A DNA stretch of 64,000 nt, taken from NCBI RefSeq assembly GCF_902809835.1, contig NZ_CADDWM010000012.1, positions 1 to 64,000 on the forward strand, in the 5' to 3' direction. The stretch's first letter is position 1. Each line of letters starts with the position of its first letter. The DNA comes from Agromyces sp. Marseille-P2726. Its GTDB lineage: Bacteria; Actinomycetota; Actinomycetes; Actinomycetales; Microbacteriaceae. The notes beneath the pieces were generated by a model, which was not told the origin of the DNA, did no database searches, and was given only the letters and a program-made list of their open reading frames with translations. A program made the position numbers and the translations under genes. Shown here piece by piece: positions 16,248 to 24,707 of this stretch.

Positions 16248-17537
16248 GTCTCGAGTCTGCACCGACCCACTGACATTCGTCGCACGCAGAAAGGGCGTCT
16301 GAACAGGCAAAAGGCCTGTGGAGAACGCGAAGTCACCCGCCGCCTGTTGAGGACAAGTCGAGCCGGAGGACCCGGCAGCCCGACGCGCCTTGCGCTCGGC
16401 CTTCGCCTCGGCGTCGATCTGCGCCATGATCTGCTTCGTCTCGTCGAGCTCGCCGAGCATCGGCCGGATCCACTCCATCCGCGGGTTCGAGTCGACGAGG
16501 ATGAGACGCACGAGCAGGCTCAGCGGGATCGCCAGGATCGCGCCGATCGGCCCGATCACGACCGCCCAGAACAGCACCGAGAAGAACGTGAGCGTCTGGC
16601 TGAGCGACACCGCGTGGCCGACCACCCGCGGCTGGATCACCGATTGGATGATCCCGTTGATGATCCCGTACACGACGATGACGGCGATCACGGTCGGCCA
16701 CCCGCCGACCAGCGCGCCGAACACGATCGGCGGGATCAGCGCGATGAAGTACCCGACGTTCGGGATGAACGAGCACACGAACGCGAGCAGGCCCCAGATG
16801 AACGCGCCCGGCACGCCGATGATGAGGAGCGCGACCCAGTTGATGACGCCCTGGGCCACCCCGAGCACCGTGGTGACCACCATGTAACGGCGCACGTTCG
16901 AGCCGTACGCCACGAGCGATGAGACCACGAGCGGCCGCGTCGGGTAGAGCTGGCGGAACAGGGTCGGCACGAAGCCCGCGTCCATCGCCATGAGCAGCAG
17001 CATCGTGAAGACGATCACGAGCAGCGTGATCCAGCCGGTCAGTCCGCCGACCAGCCCGCCGAGGAATCCGATCAGCGTGCCCGGGTCGAAGTCCGCGAAC
17101 AGGTGGTCGATCTCGTCGGCGTCGATGCCGATCGTCGACAACCACTGCGCGAACGACTGGCCGACCGCGGCGATCTGGTCGGCGAACTGCGGCAGCAGCT
17201 CGGCGAACTGGGTGAACGCCACGAGCACCGCGTAGCCGAAGGCGAGCAGCAGCACCACCACGGCGAGGATCACCGAACCGGTGGCGATGCCACGTGGTAC
17301 ACCTCGCTTCTCGAGGGCGATGCGCAGCGGATGCACGCAGATCGTGAGCACGAGGGCGAAGAAGACGGGCGCGAAGATGCCCGCGATCGCGGCGAGGCCG
17401 AACGCGATGACAACGCCGCCGGCGATTCCCATCAGGATGTACGCGTTGCGGTGCTCGCTCACCGGCTCGGCCGGGACCTCATCGCTGTGCTCATCGGCGA
17501 CGGAATCGGCCTTCGATCGCCTCCTGGTCCACCACAT
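14862..17537 (-). CDS. AI-2E family (PerM-like) transporter reading in frame into DUF222/HNH
   Basis: Residues 1 to about 395 (17537 to about 16350) are an AI-2E/PerM permease: a charged cytoplasmic N-terminus, about eight membrane segments, the soluble LLPQFADQIAAV helix region, and the conserved IPNVGYFIALIPPIVFGAL and IIQSVIQPRVVG motifs. The charged tail EAKAERKARRAAG is where relatives end. Here no stop follows; about 30 linker residues lead directly into the DUF222 start MESPLAQL, giving an open frame of 891 residues. CGGAG seven bases before ATG 17537 supports the start. Substrate unknown. Confidence 0.75.
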   Translation of the reverse strand: MWWTRRRSKADSVADEHSDEVPAEPVSEHRNAYILMGIAGGVVIAFGLAAIAGIFAPVFFALVLTICVHPLRIALEKRGVPRGIATGSVILAVVVLLLAFGYAVLVAFTQFAELLPQFADQIAAVGQSFAQWLSTIGIDADEIDHLFADFDPGTLIGFLGGLVGGLTGWITLLVIVFTMLLLMAMDAGFVPTLFRQLYPTRPLVVSSLVAYGSNVRRYMVVTTVLGVAQGVINWVALLIIGVPGAFIWGLLAFVCSFIPNVGYFIALIPPIVFGALVGGWPTVIAVIVVYGIINGIIQSVIQPRVVGHAVSLSQTLTFFSVLFWAVVIGPIGAILAIPLSLLVRLILVDSNPRMEWIRPMLGELDETKQIMAQIDAEAKAERKARRAAGSSGSTCPQQAAGDFAFSTGLLPVQTPFLRATNVSGSVQTRDMESPLAQLEAHVADLRETWAGALRAPGRVEGGAQSAVEQMSDDGLVRATESIAQLRRHAEALLARVAAEIEKRSHRGFGVEGLAKARGFHNPARLVAASMGISRGDAAKFIAVGSATSALRSFTDERGPARHSHVASSLDQGRISIDAASAITTMLDRVGPRADPERSDATEAALVQLAESAPLELLIRGVREAEARLDHDAIERREVETWHERSLTLRESRGMVHLHARLDAETAAPIKAAIEALVSDSLRRRRPDGDSPPILDDERSVPQLQADALAAIARHTLGCSSTLAPLAKTTMVVRLDLDTLRDGVGHATIDGIDQPVSASMARRLSADAELIPAVFGGQSLPLDVGRTTRLFSKAQRIALTERDGGCAACGQNIGYVEAHHIRWWERDAGPTDLANGVMLCSFCHHRMHREEWEIRASRDRVWFIPPPGIDPSRTPRLGGRARFALPDQIGAA

Positions 17538-17657
17538 GAGGACTCCGATCCGCGGGCCGCGACGCCCGCGCTGAGCCATACGATAGCGAGCGGATGCCGC
17601 AGCCGGCATCATCCGATTCGCGTGACGTGACCCCGCGGCCGGTGCCACAGTGGGGGC

Positions 17658-19196
17658 ATGGCCGAGGCCAGCGCCACTCGACGGGAGCTCACCACCGACG
17701 TGCTCGTGGTGGGCGCCGGACCGAGTGGCCTGATGCTCGCGGTGTGCCTCGCGAAGCTCGGCGTCGATGCGATCATCGTCGACGGCAAGCTCGGACCGAC
17801 GCGCGAGTCCCGTGCACTGGGCGTGCAGGCCCGCTCGATGGAGCTGTACGACCAGCTCGGCCTCGTCGACCGGGTGCTCGCCGAACGCGCGCCGGCGCCG
17901 GCGATCGTTCCCGGCGCCGGTCGTCGGGCATTCGGCCGCGTCGAGTTCCGGGGACTCGGGGCCGGAGTGTCGCCGTACACCGAGATCACGGTGTTCGAGC
18001 AGAGCCGGAACGAGCGGCTGCTGGTCGACGCGTTGGCCGACCTCGGACGTGAGGTGCACTGGGGTCACGGGCTCGAGCGACTGGAGGTGGTCGAGGCCGC
18101 CGGGGGCGCCGCGGCATCCGTCATCGCGACCCTGGCCCGGCCCGGCGGCGAGACCGTCGTGCGCGCACGATACTGCGTGGGCGCCGACGGATCGCACTCC
18201 CCGGTGCGCGAGTCGCTCGGCATCCCGTTCGAGGGCGTGACGAACGCGTTCACGTACTACATCGCGGATGCCGCGGACGTGACGGGCCTCGTCGACGGCG
18301 CGATCAACCTGCGGTTCACGACCGACCACTTCGTGCTCGCGTTCCCCATGGGCGGCACCCGGATGCGCCTGCTCGGCATCGTGCACGACGCCGACCTCGA
18401 CGCCGAGGGGAACCTGCCCGAGGCGAACGTGCGGGCCCTCATCCGACGCGAGTTCGGCGTCGCGTACTCGCAGACGTCGTGGTTCACGACCTACCGCGTG
18501 CACCACCGGCTCGCGGCCCGCTTCCGCCAGGGTCCGTGCTTCATCGTCGGTGATGCGGCGCACATCCACTCGCCGGTCGGCGCGCAGGGCATGAACGCGG
18601 GCCTGCAGGAGGCGCACAATCTCGCCTGCGCGCTCGCCGACGTGCTCCTGGGCGGAATGCCCGACGCTCGCCTCGACCGATACGAGGCGGAGCGCCGGCC
18701 GGTGGGCCGGACCCTCGTCTCGACGACCGATCGCCTCTTCGCGAACATCACCTCCGAGTCGCGGTTCGCCCGCTTCGTCCGCGGACGCGCACTGCCGGTC
18801 GTCGGCCCGATCGGTGTGCGGCTGCTTCCGCACCTGCTCGGCGGTCGGCTCTACGGGTACGTGTCGCAGACCCGCATCCACTACCGGATGTCTCCCCGGC
18901 TCTCGAGCCGTCGCGACCCCGTCGTCGGCCGCCGGCTGCCGTGGACCGGCGACAACTTCGACGTGCTCCGCTCGATGACGTGGCAGGTGCACGGCTACGG
19001 CGTGCACGAACCCGAGGTGCAGGCCATCGCCGAGTCCGTCGGCCTCGCGGGTCACGCGTTCCCGCCCGACCCCTTCGGGCGGCTCGACCCGGGGCTCGTG
19101 TACCTCGTGCGCCGTGACGGGTTCGTCGCGGCCGCGGCATCCGCTCGCGCCGTGTCGGGCGGCCCCCTCGCGTTCCGCGAGCAGCTCGCCGGCTGA
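17658..19196 (+). CDS. FAD-dependent monooxygenase (aromatic hydroxylase type)
   Basis: The 512-residue class A flavin monooxygenase has an N-terminal dinucleotide loop VLVVGAGPSGLMLA, a central YCVGADGSHSPVRESLGI motif (the DG motif contacting both FAD and NAD(P)H) and a GDAAHIHSPVGAQGMNAGLQEAHNLA segment that binds the flavin ribityl chain. Such enzymes hydroxylate phenolic or polyketide substrates using NAD(P)H and oxygen. CACAGT lies six bases before the ATG. No ring-cleavage or transport genes are adjacent, so the substrate is open. Confidence 0.9.
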   Translation: MAEASATRRELTTDVLVVGAGPSGLMLAVCLAKLGVDAIIVDGKLGPTRESRALGVQARSMELYDQLGLVDRVLAERAPAPAIVPGAGRRAFGRVEFRGLGAGVSPYTEITVFEQSRNERLLVDALADLGREVHWGHGLERLEVVEAAGGAAASVIATLARPGGETVVRARYCVGADGSHSPVRESLGIPFEGVTNAFTYYIADAADVTGLVDGAINLRFTTDHFVLAFPMGGTRMRLLGIVHDADLDAEGNLPEANVRALIRREFGVAYSQTSWFTTYRVHHRLAARFRQGPCFIVGDAAHIHSPVGAQGMNAGLQEAHNLACALADVLLGGMPDARLDRYEAERRPVGRTLVSTTDRLFANITSESRFARFVRGRALPVVGPIGVRLLPHLLGGRLYGYVSQTRIHYRMSPRLSSRRDPVVGRRLPWTGDNFDVLRSMTWQVHGYGVHEPEVQAIAESVGLAGHAFPPDPFGRLDPGLVYLVRRDGFVAAAASARAVSGGPLAFREQLAG

Positions 19197-19260
19197 GCGA
19201 ACGGATGCCGCGGCCACGGTCGATGCGAATGGATGCCGCGTGGCGGCGTATCGTCGTCGG

Positions 19261-20217
19261 GTGACCCACGAGCCGAATCCCGAGCAGCCTCCCGAGCCGC
19301 CGCCGGGACCGGCGACGTCCGCCACGCTGCAGCGCCGCCGGATCGTGGGCGCCGCGACGCAGCTGGGCACCGAGGTCTCGATCAACTTCGGGTCGTCGCT
19401 GGCGGGACTCGTGATCCCCGTCGTCGGTTCCTTCGTCACGGTCGCGGCGCGGCAGATCGTGATGGTCGCGGCGGTGCTGCCGTTCTACCGGCCCAAGCGC
19501 GCCGAGTTCACCTGGCGCCGGATCCGCCCGGCGATCGCGCTCGGCGTGGCGCTCGCCGTCATGAACCTCGCGTTCTACGAGTCCGTGCACCTGCTCGGGC
19601 TCGGCATCGCCGCGACGATCGAGTTCCTCGGGCCGCTCGGTCTCGCGTTGGCGACCTCGCGCCGCGTGCTCGATGTCGTCTGCGCGCTCGCCGCGGGATC
19701 GGGCGTCGTGCTGCTCATCGGGCCGGGGTCATCGGATGCCGCGGCCATCGACCCCTGGGGCGTCGTCCTCGCGCTCACGGCCGCCGCCGCGTGGGCCGCG
19801 TACATCGTGCTGACGCGCCGCGTGGCCGTCGGACTCCCCGGACTCGAGGGGCTCACGATCGCGAGCATCGTGAGCCTCGTGTTGCTGCTGCCGTTCGCCA
19901 TCGCGACCTTCGATCCGGCCGTGATCGACTGGGGCGTCGTCGGGCTGCTGCTCGGCGTCGGCGTGCTCTCGTCGGCGCTGCCGTACAGCCTCGACACGTT
20001 CATCCTGCGACGCATCACACCCCGCCTGTACGCGATCATCACGAGCTTCGGTCCCGTGATCGCGGCCGTGTTCGGCTGGCTCGTGCTCTCCGAGACGTTC
20101 ACCGTGACGGAGGTGGTCGCCATCGCGATCGTGTGCGGCGCGGCCGGCACCGCCATCGCGACGCAACGCGATCGGCCGAAGAGCGACCTCGAGCGGACCG
20201 CCGAGGGCATGGCGTAG
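19261..20217 (+). CDS. EamA family (RhtA-like) transporter
   Basis: A 318-residue inner-membrane protein with about ten hydrophobic segments arranged as two EamA repeats; the second repeat contains LPYSLDTFILRRITPRLYAIITS, close to RhtA-type threonine/homoserine exporters. Export of an amino acid or metabolite is likely; the substrate is inferred only from family. TATCGT (19249-19254) is six bases before the GTG start, which selects it over the longer in-frame extension. Confidence 0.85.
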   Translation: MTHEPNPEQPPEPPPGPATSATLQRRRIVGAATQLGTEVSINFGSSLAGLVIPVVGSFVTVAARQIVMVAAVLPFYRPKRAEFTWRRIRPAIALGVALAVMNLAFYESVHLLGLGIAATIEFLGPLGLALATSRRVLDVVCALAAGSGVVLLIGPGSSDAAAIDPWGVVLALTAAAAWAAYIVLTRRVAVGLPGLEGLTIASIVSLVLLLPFAIATFDPAVIDWGVVGLLLGVGVLSSALPYSLDTFILRRITPRLYAIITSFGPVIAAVFGWLVLSETFTVTEVVAIAIVCGAAGTAIATQRDRPKSDLERTAEGMA

Positions 20218-20361
20218 GAGACCGGCGGGGGCGAGCACTGTGCCGGGGGCGGGCACCGCGCCCCGCCTCGTTGCCCCGCCGGATGTCGCGACCCTATCGT
20301 GGAACCGCGGGTGCACGCCGGGCTCGCACCCGCATTTCGCACGACGACGTCGGGAGGGGCC

Positions 20362-21279
20362 ATGGCGACGATCGCCTGGATCGGTCTGGGTCATATGGGC
20401 GGCCCGATGTCGGGCAATCTCGTCGCCGCAGGGCACGAGGTGCGAGGCGTGGACCCAGATCCGGCGTGCCGCGTCGCGGCGGGCGAGCGGGGGGTGCGGG
20501 TCGTCGACACCATCGCCGAGGCGGTGGCCGGCGCCGACGCGGTGTTCACGTCGCTGCCGCGCGGCGAGCACGTGCGTGAGGTGCTGGGCGGCGACGGCGG
20601 CGTCTGGGCGACGGCACCGACGAGTGCGCTGTTGCTCGACACGTCGACGGTCGACGTCGAGACCTCGCGGTTCTGCCACGAGGCATCCGTCGAGAGAGGG
20701 TTCCGCTTCGTGGACTCGCCCGTCTCGGGCGGTATCGCGGGTGCGCACGCGGGCACGTTGACCTTCATGCTCGGCGGCGACGAGCAGGCCGTGGCCGAGG
20801 CGACCTCGCTCGTCGAGCCCATGGCCGGTCATGTCTTCGCGGTCGGCGGCCCGACGATGGGCATCGCGGCGAAACTCGCGAACAACCTCATGCTCTTCGT
20901 CTCGCTCCTCGGGGTGGCCGAGGGGTCGCAACTCGCCGCGCACCTCGGCCTCGACGCCGCGACCTTCTTCAAGGTGGCCTCGGTGTCGTCGGGCGACTCC
21001 TGGCCTCTGCGAACGTGGTACCCCGTGCCCGGTGTCGTCGAAACCAGCCCCGCCAACCGCAACTTCGACGCGACCTTCAGCACGGCGCTCGCCGAGAAGG
21101 ACCTCTCGTTCGCGGTCGCCGCGGGCGACGAGGCCCGGCTGCCCATGCCGGCCTCTCGGCTCGCGCTCGAGCAGTTTCAGCGGCTCATCGACGAGGGGTA
21201 CGGCGGCAAGGACTGCAGCCTCGTGGTGAAGTTCGCGTCGGCCGACGGTCGCATCGAGGGGTTCGACCCCGGGGCCTGA
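20362..21279 (+). CDS. NAD(P)-dependent beta-hydroxyacid dehydrogenase (3-hydroxyisobutyrate type)
   Basis: This 305-residue enzyme has an N-terminal Rossmann motif IAWIGLGHMGGPMSGNL, the substrate-binding DSPVSGGIAGAHAGTLTFM and the catalytic-Lys segment GIAAKLANNLML. These are the family signatures of 3-hydroxyisobutyrate, tartronate-semialdehyde and related dehydrogenases. A GGGAGGGG ribosome site precedes ATG 20362. No valine-degradation genes are adjacent, so the substrate remains open. Confidence 0.9.
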   Translation: MATIAWIGLGHMGGPMSGNLVAAGHEVRGVDPDPACRVAAGERGVRVVDTIAEAVAGADAVFTSLPRGEHVREVLGGDGGVWATAPTSALLLDTSTVDVETSRFCHEASVERGFRFVDSPVSGGIAGAHAGTLTFMLGGDEQAVAEATSLVEPMAGHVFAVGGPTMGIAAKLANNLMLFVSLLGVAEGSQLAAHLGLDAATFFKVASVSSGDSWPLRTWYPVPGVVETSPANRNFDATFSTALAEKDLSFAVAAGDEARLPMPASRLALEQFQRLIDEGYGGKDCSLVVKFASADGRIEGFDPGA

Positions 21280-21296
21280 CCTCGAGACGCCCGCGA

Positions 21297-21863
21297 CTAT
21301 CGGCGAAGCGCCGCCAGCCTGCTGACCCAGCGGTCGTAGCGGGCCCACGGGTCGTCTGCTCCCTCGCGAAGCTCATCGATGTGCGCGACCAGCGTCGGGT
21401 GCGCGGCGAACCACTCGGTGCCGGGGAACCGGTGCTCGGCGAACTGCTCGTGTCGGCGGTGCTCGAGACGGCGACCGCCGCGTTCGAACGCGAGCACCTC
21501 GTCGTGCGGGATGGCCGTGAAGCGCAGGCGTGGATTCGACGAGGTGCCGATCTTGATCTGGTCGCGATAACGGAGGTAGTAGACGACCTCGACGAGCGGC
21601 CGCGCCAGCTCGTCGTCGGGCGCATCACCCACCTTCCACTCGCAGTCGGCGCAGATCCAGCCCGACGGGTACCGCACTCCGAGACGCGACCCGCAGGCCA
21701 GGCACGGCCCGGGCAGCAGGTCGACGACGCCGACCCCTGAGGCGACCCGATCGTACGCCTCCAGGAGGTGGGCGCTGCAGAGCAGCAGCCGAGCGCCGGC
21801 TTCAGCCCGGTTCGGGCAGCGAACGCCGTCGGCGCCGAGCAGGCCGCACTGCGTCTCGTCCAT
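21297..21863 (-). CDS. GIY-YIG (T5orf172-like) nuclease family protein
   Basis: This 188-residue protein combines Cys-rich zinc-binding segments at the N-terminus (CGLLGADGVRCPN; CLACG followed by CADC) with a GIY-YIG-like core at about residues 95-165: VVYYLRYRDQIKIGTSSNPRLR, where YYLR and IKIG occupy the GIY and YIG positions and Arg follows. The downstream helix contains LEHRRHEQFAEHR. TAACCT lies six bases before the ATG. Activity is uncertain because the GIY motif is degenerate, as in many T5orf172 proteins. Confidence 0.75.
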   Translation of the reverse strand: MDETQCGLLGADGVRCPNRAEAGARLLLCSAHLLEAYDRVASGVGVVDLLPGPCLACGSRLGVRYPSGWICADCEWKVGDAPDDELARPLVEVVYYLRYRDQIKIGTSSNPRLRFTAIPHDEVLAFERGGRRLEHRRHEQFAEHRFPGTEWFAAHPTLVAHIDELREGADDPWARYDRWVSRLAALRR

Positions 21864-21950
21864 GCCCGCAGGTTAGCTGCGGCATCCGACAGTGCACCGA
21901 CTCGGTCGGTAGGCTCGAAGCCGGATCCCGAGTGGCGGCGGAGGTGGCTG

Positions 21951-22604
21951 ATGTGGCGCTTCTTCCGTCGGCGTCGTGCCCCCGCCTTCAAGCCGTTCGA
22001 TCGCAAGGCCCTGCCGAAGGTCGAGCCGCTGACCTTCGAGGAGACCTTCGCCGACGGCCTCCTCGTCGCCGAGGCGGCGGCTCGGATGGCACTGAAGAAC
22101 CGCATCATCCTGATGGCGCTCCGCGGCGAGGAGCCGTTCGACGCCGACCGGGCCGCGGCCGCCGCTCGTGAGGTGCTCCACGAGCTCATACGCGAGACCG
22201 ACGAGGTCGCAGAGTGGTCGGCACACGAGCTCGAGACCGCGGCGAATCGCGTCGGCCGCTCAGCGCACCAGCACGACTACCATCGCGAGGACACTCGCAA
22301 CCTGCGGCTTCGAGAGCAGGTGAACACGGCGATCGCCGAACGGCTCGCAGAGCTGCGCGACGACCCCGAGTACCTCGCCGAGCTCGCCGAGCGGGCTCGG
22401 CAGGACGCCTGGACCGATATCGCCGGGGCCATCAACGCGAGGCTCGCCCGCGAGTGGCCCGAGGTCGAGGTCGACGAGACATACCTGCGCGAGCGCGATC
22501 AGCGCATGCAGGATGTCGCGGGCGACCTGGAGCGCGACCTGCGCGAGGCGGCACGCCAACGCGAGATGCTCGACGAGCTCGACGACTCGTTCGGCGGCTG
22601 GTGA
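21951..22604 (+). CDS. hypothetical protein, charged and helical
   Basis: The family is not recognised. The 217-residue protein has a basic N-terminus (FFRRRRAPAFKPFDRK), then almost entirely charged helices with heptad-like runs (LRLREQVNTAIAERLAELRD; DVAGDLERDLREAARQRE) suggesting coiled coil. There is no signal peptide or membrane segment. GGAGG nine bases before ATG 21951 supports the start. It converges with the flavin oxidase gene with three bases between the stops. Confidence 0.7.
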   Translation: MWRFFRRRRAPAFKPFDRKALPKVEPLTFEETFADGLLVAEAAARMALKNRIILMALRGEEPFDADRAAAAAREVLHELIRETDEVAEWSAHELETAANRVGRSAHQHDYHREDTRNLRLREQVNTAIAERLAELRDDPEYLAELAERARQDAWTDIAGAINARLAREWPEVEVDETYLRERDQRMQDVAGDLERDLREAARQREMLDELDDSFGGW

Positions 22605-22607
22605 GGG

Positions 22608-23924
22608 CTACGCCGGCGTGAGGTGATGCGGCGGGCGGAACACGTCGCCCGGGTCGACCTCGGCCTTCACCCGCCGCAGGCGGGCGAGGGTCTCGGGCGG
22701 GTAGATCGTCTCGAGCACCGCGTCACCGAAGGTGTCGGTGAAGTTCGAGTACCTGCCCGAGGTGAAGCGCAGCGCCCCATCGAGTTCGGCCTGCACGGCG
22801 GCCGCCTGCTCATCGGTGGTGTCGGCGGGCATGAGGCGGTTCACGATGAAGAACGCCTGCGCATCGCGGAACGCGATGGGCGTGGCGTCGGGCGCGACCC
22901 GCGAGAACGCGCCGCCGAGCGCGCGCAGCATCACCATGGTGGGCACCTCGCTGGCCGACGCGCGTTCGGCCGCGGCGAGCAGCTCGTCGGAGACGTCGGG
23001 CACGAATCCGTTGCCGCCGACGAAGCGGAACGGCGGCCGACCTGGGGGCCCCTCTTCGAGGAGCTCGCCGTACTGCACCGGACCGAGCGAGACGTCGGTC
23101 ACCGAGGGCAGCGAGAGCAGCGGCTCGAGCAGGCGCCGCAATTCGTCTTCGGTGCCCTGGAGCGCCACCGCGAGTTGCGGCCCGGCCGGCATCTCGGGCA
23201 TGAGCGCCGGCATCACGACGAGCGTGGAGTTCAACTCGTCGGGTGAGGAGACCGTGATGTCTCGCCAGGCGCGCAGCACGGCGCCGACCTCGGACTGGTC
23301 GAACGACACGTGGCCGCCGACCATGCCGTCGACCGGCGACGCCTGGAGCGTGAAGCGAGTCGCGATACCGAAGTTGCCGCCGCCGCCGCGAAGGGCCCAG
23401 AAGAGGTCGGGGTGCGACTCGGCACTCGCCGTGACGACGGCTCCGTCTGCGGTCACCACCTCGATCTCGCGCACGAGGTCGACCGTCAGCCCGTGCGTTC
23501 GCACCTGCCAGCCGATGCCGCCGCCGAGGGCGAGGCCGCCGACGCCCACGCTGAGCGTGTCGCCGGAGCTGATTCCCAACCCGTGCGGTGCGAGGGCAGT
23601 GGCGACATCGCCCCAGTGGGCACCGGCGCCGACGGTGACCAGCGCGCCATCGTGCACCGCGATCTCGTTGATGGCCGAAAGATCGATGAGGATTCCCTCG
23701 GTGGTGGGCATGCTGCCATGGCCGCCGCTTCGCACCGAGATCGGCTGGTTCGCCTCGATCGCCGCTCGGACGGCGGCGGCGACCTCGGCCGTCGTGGTCG
23801 GACGGATGACGGCCTCGGGATCGCCGGGACCGTAGAAGACGGTACGACCTCCGTCGTACTCAGGGGAACCGGGGCCGAAGGTGCGGCCCGGAACGCGTTC
23901 ACTCAGGTCGGAGAGGATGGACAT
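22608..23924 (-). CDS. FAD-binding oxidoreductase, berberine-bridge-enzyme-like
   Basis: This 438-residue flavoprotein has the PCMH FAD-binding domain with PISVRSGGHG (His for 8-alpha-histidyl flavin linkage), GDTLSVGVGGLALGGGIGW, and a C-terminal BBE domain RYSNFTDTFGDAVL...DPGDVF. The second covalent-flavin Cys of bicovalent members is not obvious, so linkage may be single. It should oxidise an alcohol, sugar or amine with oxygen. CAGACT lies seven bases before ATG 23924. There is no export signal. Confidence 0.88.
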   Translation of the reverse strand: MSILSDLSERVPGRTFGPGSPEYDGGRTVFYGPGDPEAVIRPTTTAEVAAAVRAAIEANQPISVRSGGHGSMPTTEGILIDLSAINEIAVHDGALVTVGAGAHWGDVATALAPHGLGISSGDTLSVGVGGLALGGGIGWQVRTHGLTVDLVREIEVVTADGAVVTASAESHPDLFWALRGGGGNFGIATRFTLQASPVDGMVGGHVSFDQSEVGAVLRAWRDITVSSPDELNSTLVVMPALMPEMPAGPQLAVALQGTEDELRRLLEPLLSLPSVTDVSLGPVQYGELLEEGPPGRPPFRFVGGNGFVPDVSDELLAAAERASASEVPTMVMLRALGGAFSRVAPDATPIAFRDAQAFFIVNRLMPADTTDEQAAAVQAELDGALRFTSGRYSNFTDTFGDAVLETIYPPETLARLRRVKAEVDPGDVFRPPHHLTPA

Positions 23925-24036
23925 GAGCGGCAGTCTGACAAACACCACCGTCATCCGTCACGGATGCTCGCTCAGCGCTGAATCGCTGCATTCGCATGCA
24001 TCGGCGGGTGTCACAGGGAGCGCGTAGGGTACCGCC

Positions 24037-24645
24037 ATGGCGTTCGATGACGGCCTGGTCACGGCCAACCTGTCCATCTCACTCGACGGCTTCGTCGCCG
24101 GGGCGAACCAGACCCGGCAAGACCCGCTCGGCATCGGCGGCGAACGCCTCCACGACTGGATGTTCCGGCAGCGCGACGCGAACCAGTCGATCGTCGACCA
24201 GATCCTCGCTCCGAGGGCCTACATCATGGGGCGCAACATGTTCGGACCGGTTCGGGGCGAGTGGCCCGACGACGAGTGGAAGGGGTGGTGGGGCGACGAG
24301 CCGCCGTATCACGGGCCCGTGTTCGTGCTCACCCACCACCCACGCGACCCGGTCGCGATGCAGGGTGGAACGACGTTCCATTTCGTCACCACGGGCATCC
24401 ACGACGCGCTCGCACAGGCGAAGGCGGCCGCAGGCAGCGGCCGAGTCTCGATCGCCGGCGGGGCGAGCACGGTTCGCCAGTACCTCGCCGCCGGTCTCAT
24501 CGACCGCATCATCGTCAGCATCTCGCCGATCACGCTGGGTGCGGGCGAGCGACTCTTCGAGGGGTTCGACGACCTGCGGCTGAAGCCGGTCGACGTGCTG
24601 CACAACGAGCTCGCCACCCAAATCACGTACGACGCCGTGCGCTGA
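24037..24645 (+). CDS. dihydrofolate reductase family (RibD C-terminal-like) protein
   Basis: The 202-residue protein has NLSISLDGFVAGANQ at the N-terminus, a YIMGRNMFG strand-helix and VSIAGGASTVRQYLAAGLIDRIIVSISPITLGAGERLF, the hallmark of the RibD-C/DHFR-like reductase fold. It is not a housekeeping folA; such proteins reduce unidentified pteridine or flavin-precursor-like substrates with NADPH. TAGGGT (24025-24030) is six bases before ATG, consistent with leaderless translation. Confidence 0.88.
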   Translation: MAFDDGLVTANLSISLDGFVAGANQTRQDPLGIGGERLHDWMFRQRDANQSIVDQILAPRAYIMGRNMFGPVRGEWPDDEWKGWWGDEPPYHGPVFVLTHHPRDPVAMQGGTTFHFVTTGIHDALAQAKAAAGSGRVSIAGGASTVRQYLAAGLIDRIIVSISPITLGAGERLFEGFDDLRLKPVDVLHNELATQITYDAVR

Positions 24646-24707
24646 CGGCGGTCGCCGCTGCCCGGCGTGACCGAGATTCGCGTGCACGGGGCATCCGTCG
24701 CGGCCCG

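Noticed and set aside
16303-16319. Small inverted repeat ACAGGC-AAAAG-GCCTGT as a terminator between the AI-2E and DUF222 parts
   Set aside because: The stem is only six bases with no U-tract, and the reading frame continues through it; too weak to call.
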